DNA from: a virus
Strand: one strand, 5' to 3'
IMG/VR virus record: IMGVR_UViG_3300008450_006930
Span: 1-26,760 of that record
Length of the DNA stretch: 26,760 nucleotides
Shown: piece after piece, positions 23,963 through 26,760 of the stretch
How the letters are laid out: each line of letters starts with the position of its first letter
Numbering within the stretch: position 1 is the stretch's first letter
Notes under the pieces: generated by a model
Databases searched by the model: none
Told to the model about the DNA's origin: nothing
Seen by the model: only the letters and a program-made list of their open reading frames with translations
Translations under genes and position numbers: made by a program

Positions 23963-25204
23963 ATGATTTATCCTAAAGTACAATATTATCCGAGTTTTAG
24001 TACCGGAGAGTTTGCTAACGATTGTAAACAAAATAAACTTTTAGGCGGTAAGCTTACTCCTAGATTTTACTCTGATGAATTTCCAGTAGAACATCAGCAC
24101 AAACTATTCCTACTAACTGCGGGCCATTTGTATAAGAAAATGGATATACGAAAACAAATGGGTTTAGAAAACGCATTTGTAATGGGTGATTCGGGAGGAT
24201 ATCAAATTGCTATGGGTGCTATTAAATGGGACCAAAGTGTGCGCCAACAAATATTTGAATGGTTAGAAGCCAATTCTGACTTGGCTATGAACATTGATAT
24301 TCCGCCATACGGTGATATGGCAGGAAAATTTGATGAATGTTTAACAATTAGTTATGATAATTTTAAATATTTTGAAAAAAACCAAACTGGTAAAACCAAA
24401 TTTTTAAATGTATTACAAGGAAACAACTTTCAGCAACGCATTAAGTGGTATGATAAAGTAAAAGATTTTGAATTTAAAGGTTGGTCTTGCGGAGGATGTA
24501 GATTGCCATATAGACTTGCTGCCAATATCACGGCACTAGTTGAAGGCAAAGAACATTTTAAGTCAAACAACGAATACCTTCACATATTAGGTACAAGCAA
24601 AATATCAGACTTTTTCTTTTTATATCAAATACAAAAGTCGTTGGTTGAAGTAGGTTCTAAAATGCAAGTAACTACTGATTCTAGTTCTCCTAGTCGTTCT
24701 GTAGCATTTGGTTTGTATTATATCGGAGCAAATCTTAATATTGATTCATTCAAATCATTACACATACCTAAAGCTAATTCTACAAACAAATCATTTGTAC
24801 CGCCAGATTGTATCAACACCATATTGCCACATCAATATGATATGCCAATGCCAGCATCCACTGAATTTGATAAGTTAATTGCAGGTATGTATACATATGG
24901 TGACTGTGTAAACAATGTCAATGACAGTACAATGTTTATGACATTACACAATTTCATGGTGTTTCAAGACGTACAAAAAACTATTTCTGACTTTGTTTAT
25001 CACCACGATTATTTACTAGAACAAGTAACTTCTAAAGAAACTTTTCGAGTAATGAGAATATTAGATGAAATTATTAAAAGTGATAATCCAAGAAAAGTAT
25101 TGTTACAAAATGAATCATATCTTGTAGGATTGTCAACCGTAATTAATGCTTCTACAGTAAAGGAGCATAGTATATCAGATTTTTTTGACGTTAAAAATAA
25201 ATAA
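23963..25204 (+). CDS. dpdA: DpdA-like DNA guanine transglycosylase (TGT family)
   Basis: A 413-residue TGT-superfamily protein. MGDSGGYQIA (74-83) matches the TGT DSGGFQ motif with D76; NIDIPP (110-115), NVLQGN (149-154, like VQGG), GWSCGGCR (173-180), LHILGTSK (206-213) and TTDSSSPSR (237-245, D239 in the place of the nucleophile Asp) follow in TGT order. The tRNA-enzyme zinc site is not evident. In phages, DpdA swaps guanine in DNA for a 7-deazaguanine base, protecting from restriction. Clustering with FolE, QueD and QueE supports DNA rather than tRNA as the target. It starts a promoter unit followed by FolE after 3 bases. Confidence 0.85.
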   Translation: MIYPKVQYYPSFSTGEFANDCKQNKLLGGKLTPRFYSDEFPVEHQHKLFLLTAGHLYKKMDIRKQMGLENAFVMGDSGGYQIAMGAIKWDQSVRQQIFEWLEANSDLAMNIDIPPYGDMAGKFDECLTISYDNFKYFEKNQTGKTKFLNVLQGNNFQQRIKWYDKVKDFEFKGWSCGGCRLPYRLAANITALVEGKEHFKSNNEYLHILGTSKISDFFFLYQIQKSLVEVGSKMQVTTDSSSPSRSVAFGLYYIGANLNIDSFKSLHIPKANSTNKSFVPPDCINTILPHQYDMPMPASTEFDKLIAGMYTYGDCVNNVNDSTMFMTLHNFMVFQDVQKTISDFVYHHDYLLEQVTSKETFRVMRILDEIIKSDNPRKVLLQNESYLVGLSTVINASTVKEHSISDFFDVKNK

Positions 25205-25207
25205 ATA

Positions 25208-25840
25208 ATGAGTAAATTATTACCTAGAGCGAATCAATCAATTGAACTTTCCAAAGAAGAAATTTTAAATATGATTGACCAAGCCGCTGCGGCCTATGCC
25301 AAATTTATGGATGCTTTGAAAATTGATTGGAAAAATGATCCGCATAGTGAGGATACACCGAGACGAGTTGCAAAGTCCTTTGTTAATGATTTGATAACGG
25401 GTTGTTATACTGCACCGCCTAATATTACTGCATTTGAAAATACTGACAATTATGATGGTATAGTATTTCAAGGCGATGTTGATGTTAAATCAATTTGTTC
25501 ACATCATCACTTGGCTTTCATCGGTAAGGCTCATGTAGCATATATTCCAGGTTCTGATGGTAAAGTTATCGGTTTAAGTAAATTGAATCGAATTGTAGAA
25601 TGGTTTGCAAGAAGACCGCAGGTTCAGGAAAATTTAACTATGCAAATTCACGATTACATTAACAAGCAATGTGTAGGTAATAAAGGTGTAGCAGTAATGA
25701 TTGAAGCTAAACATATGTGTGCGTCTTGTAGAGGTGTAAGACATGATTCCACAATGATGACATCTAAACTATCAGGTGCATTTGAACAAAATGATGCGAC
25801 TCGTAATGAATTTTATAAGTTTATTGAAAAATTGAAATAA
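25208..25840 (+). CDS. folE: GTP cyclohydrolase I
   Basis: A 210-residue FolE, which converts GTP to dihydroneopterin triphosphate, the first step of both folate and 7-deazaguanine synthesis. Zinc-site residues: C97 and H100 in [20 protein letters not shown] and C171 in [30 protein letters not shown] (122-141) is the family signature. The usual CEHH is CSHH here (Ser98 for Glu). The gene starts 3 bases after DpdA, so the two are probably co-translated, which places FolE in the DNA-modification pathway rather than in folate supply. Confidence 0.95.
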   Translation: MSKLLPRANQSIELSKEEILNMIDQAAAAYAKFMDALKIDWKNDPHSEDTPRRVAKSFVNDLITGCYTAPPNITAFENTDNYDGIVFQGDVDVKSICSHHHLAFIGKAHVAYIPGSDGKVIGLSKLNRIVEWFARRPQVQENLTMQIHDYINKQCVGNKGVAVMIEAKHMCASCRGVRHDSTMMTSKLSGAFEQNDATRNEFYKFIEKLK

Positions 25841-25841
25841 T

Positions 25842-26747
25842 ATGAAATTATTAGTAGTAGGTTTAGGTATCGGAGAATTGTATGTAAACGCGGCCAACCA
25901 TTTAGAATGGGAAGTAGAAACGGTAGACATCAATCCTGATAAAGGTGCGACATATACTCAAATTCCAACAGATAAAGAATATGATTTGGGTATTGTATGT
26001 ACGCCTAATTATTTACATAAGGAAACATTAGATAACTTGTTGCCTATATGTAAACAGGTGTTGGTAGAAAAACCAGGATTACAATCTACACAAGTATGGA
26101 ATACATATGTAGAACAATTTCCGGGTAGAATATTCATGGTTAAAAATAACTGCTTCAGAGAATTTTTCTATTCTATAGGACTTAATTTACCTAACATATC
26201 ACATATAGAATTAAATTGGATAAATAAAGACAGAGTACCGAAGCCAGGTGGTTGGTTTACTAACAAAGAACTTTCATTCGGAGGAGTGTCTAGAGATTTG
26301 TTGCCGCATCTATTACAGGTAGCAATAGCACTCGTTAAATATGATGTTGACAATTTAAAAGTGGTAGACAGTTTCAAAAAACAAAATTATACACTAGATG
26401 ACATAGATGCTACATCATATGGCACAAAAATAGAAAACGGTGTGTACAATGTTGATGATGAATGTGATGTTATGTTAGTGTATAAAGACACACTGCCAAT
26501 CTTTTGTAAGGCTGCATGGAAAACTGATGCGGAAGAATGTATTGAATGGAAAATTTTTATGCGAGATGGGCATAATGTTACATACAGTTCGGGATTGTGT
26601 CCTGAGACTGCATACGTTACTATGCTAGCATCCTTTGCCCAAGGCTTAGACGCTAACGGAATAATGATTCATCAAAAGATGGATACATTTGTACACCAAG
26701 TAATTGATAACTTAAACGATATAAATGAAGACAAAACTATTGCATAG
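25842..26747 (+). CDS. Gfo/Idh/MocA-family NAD(P)-dependent oxidoreductase
   Basis: A 301-residue dehydrogenase. VVGLGIGE (5-12) is the Rossmann glycine loop, D29 ends the second strand (nucleotide ribose contact), CTPNYLHKE (53-61) and LVEKPG (74-79) are the family's second signature (EKP). The C-terminal half should form the substrate-binding alpha/beta domain. These enzymes oxidise or reduce sugars, inositols and related compounds. It begins one base after FolE ends, in the DpdA transcript. It may modify a sugar, or act on a deazaguanine or pterin intermediate; the sequence does not say which. The end overlaps the next gene by 23 bases. Confidence 0.8.
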   Translation: MKLLVVGLGIGELYVNAANHLEWEVETVDINPDKGATYTQIPTDKEYDLGIVCTPNYLHKETLDNLLPICKQVLVEKPGLQSTQVWNTYVEQFPGRIFMVKNNCFREFFYSIGLNLPNISHIELNWINKDRVPKPGGWFTNKELSFGGVSRDLLPHLLQVAIALVKYDVDNLKVVDSFKKQNYTLDDIDATSYGTKIENGVYNVDDECDVMLVYKDTLPIFCKAAWKTDAEECIEWKIFMRDGHNVTYSSGLCPETAYVTMLASFAQGLDANGIMIHQKMDTFVHQVIDNLNDINEDKTIA

Positions 26748-26760
26748 CTTCGAAGCTAAA
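26725..26760 (+). CDS. Start of a further gene, cut by window edge
   Basis: An ATG at 26725 opens a frame MKTKLLHSFEAK that is still open at the window end. It overlaps the oxidoreductase stop by 23 bases, the same style as 17226 and 18213 here. Only 12 codons are visible, so product and reality are uncertain. Confidence 0.4.
   Translation, partial: MKTKLLHSFEAK

Noticed and set aside
26745-26758. Perfect 14-bp palindrome TAGCTTCGAAGCTA at the right edge.
   Set aside because: It lies in overlapping coding sequence at the edge; short palindromes occur by chance and no flanking context is available.

Overview
The window is a stretch of a large, AT-rich, tailed double-stranded DNA phage with a T4-like gene set. 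Every convincing gene is on the + strand. A Bacteroidota (probably Flavobacteriia-type) host is inferred from three things: the low GC content, A-rich leaders without clear Shine-Dalgarno sites, and six promoter-like sites of the form YTTGG-N19-TATATTWA, which resemble the -33 TTTG / -7 TAnnTTTG promoters of that phylum. No tRNA, CRISPR array or integrase is visible, and no gene-free gap is longer than 160 bases.

Layout. Bases 1-7462 hold the end of a tail/baseplate block: the C-terminus of a tape measure protein, an 1134-aa tail protein carrying a 50-residue tandem repeat, a LysM/gpX-like protein, a baseplate-hub-like protein and a hypothetical. Bases 7493-13853 hold replication and recombination genes: a compact family A DNA polymerase-like protein, a small hypothetical, a gp32-like ssDNA-binding protein, UvsX/RecA, a FEN-type 5'-3' exonuclease (T4 RNase H type) and a DnaB/gp41-like helicase. 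Bases 13905-18232 hold nucleotide metabolism and accessory genes: a monomeric B12-dependent ribonucleotide reductase, a hypothetical, a mini Smr protein, dUTPase and a ferritin. Bases 18213-21894 hold a large possible nuclease-like protein, a conserved hypothetical, an alpha/beta hydrolase, GroES and a small basic protein. Bases 21953-26747 hold a 7-deazaguanine DNA-modification module (QueD, QueE, DpdA and FolE), with a DEDDh exonuclease and a Gfo/Idh/MocA oxidoreductase interleaved. The start of one more gene runs off the right edge.

How the genes work together. FolE, QueD and QueE would convert GTP to 7-carboxy-7-deazaguanine. DpdA would then exchange a 7-deazaguanine base for guanine in phage DNA, a known anti-restriction strategy. 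No QueC is seen here, so the inserted base may not be preQ0. The helicase, UvsX, gp32, exonuclease and polymerase-like protein form the replisome and recombination core; the reductase and dUTPase supply dNTPs.

The most striking observation is the FEN exonuclease gene. Its conserved N-terminus, with the first catalytic Asp, is separated from the rest by an in-frame TAG flanked by two Leu codons (CTT TAG CTC), directly after a GC-rich 11-bp hairpin. Skipping six bases (one Leu read instead of Leu-stop-Leu) restores the family's DG-x-N spacing exactly. This looks like programmed translational bypassing, although an interrupted gene or a sequence error is not excluded. A second notable signal is the fixed-spacing promoter family, two members of which are fused to terminator hairpins.
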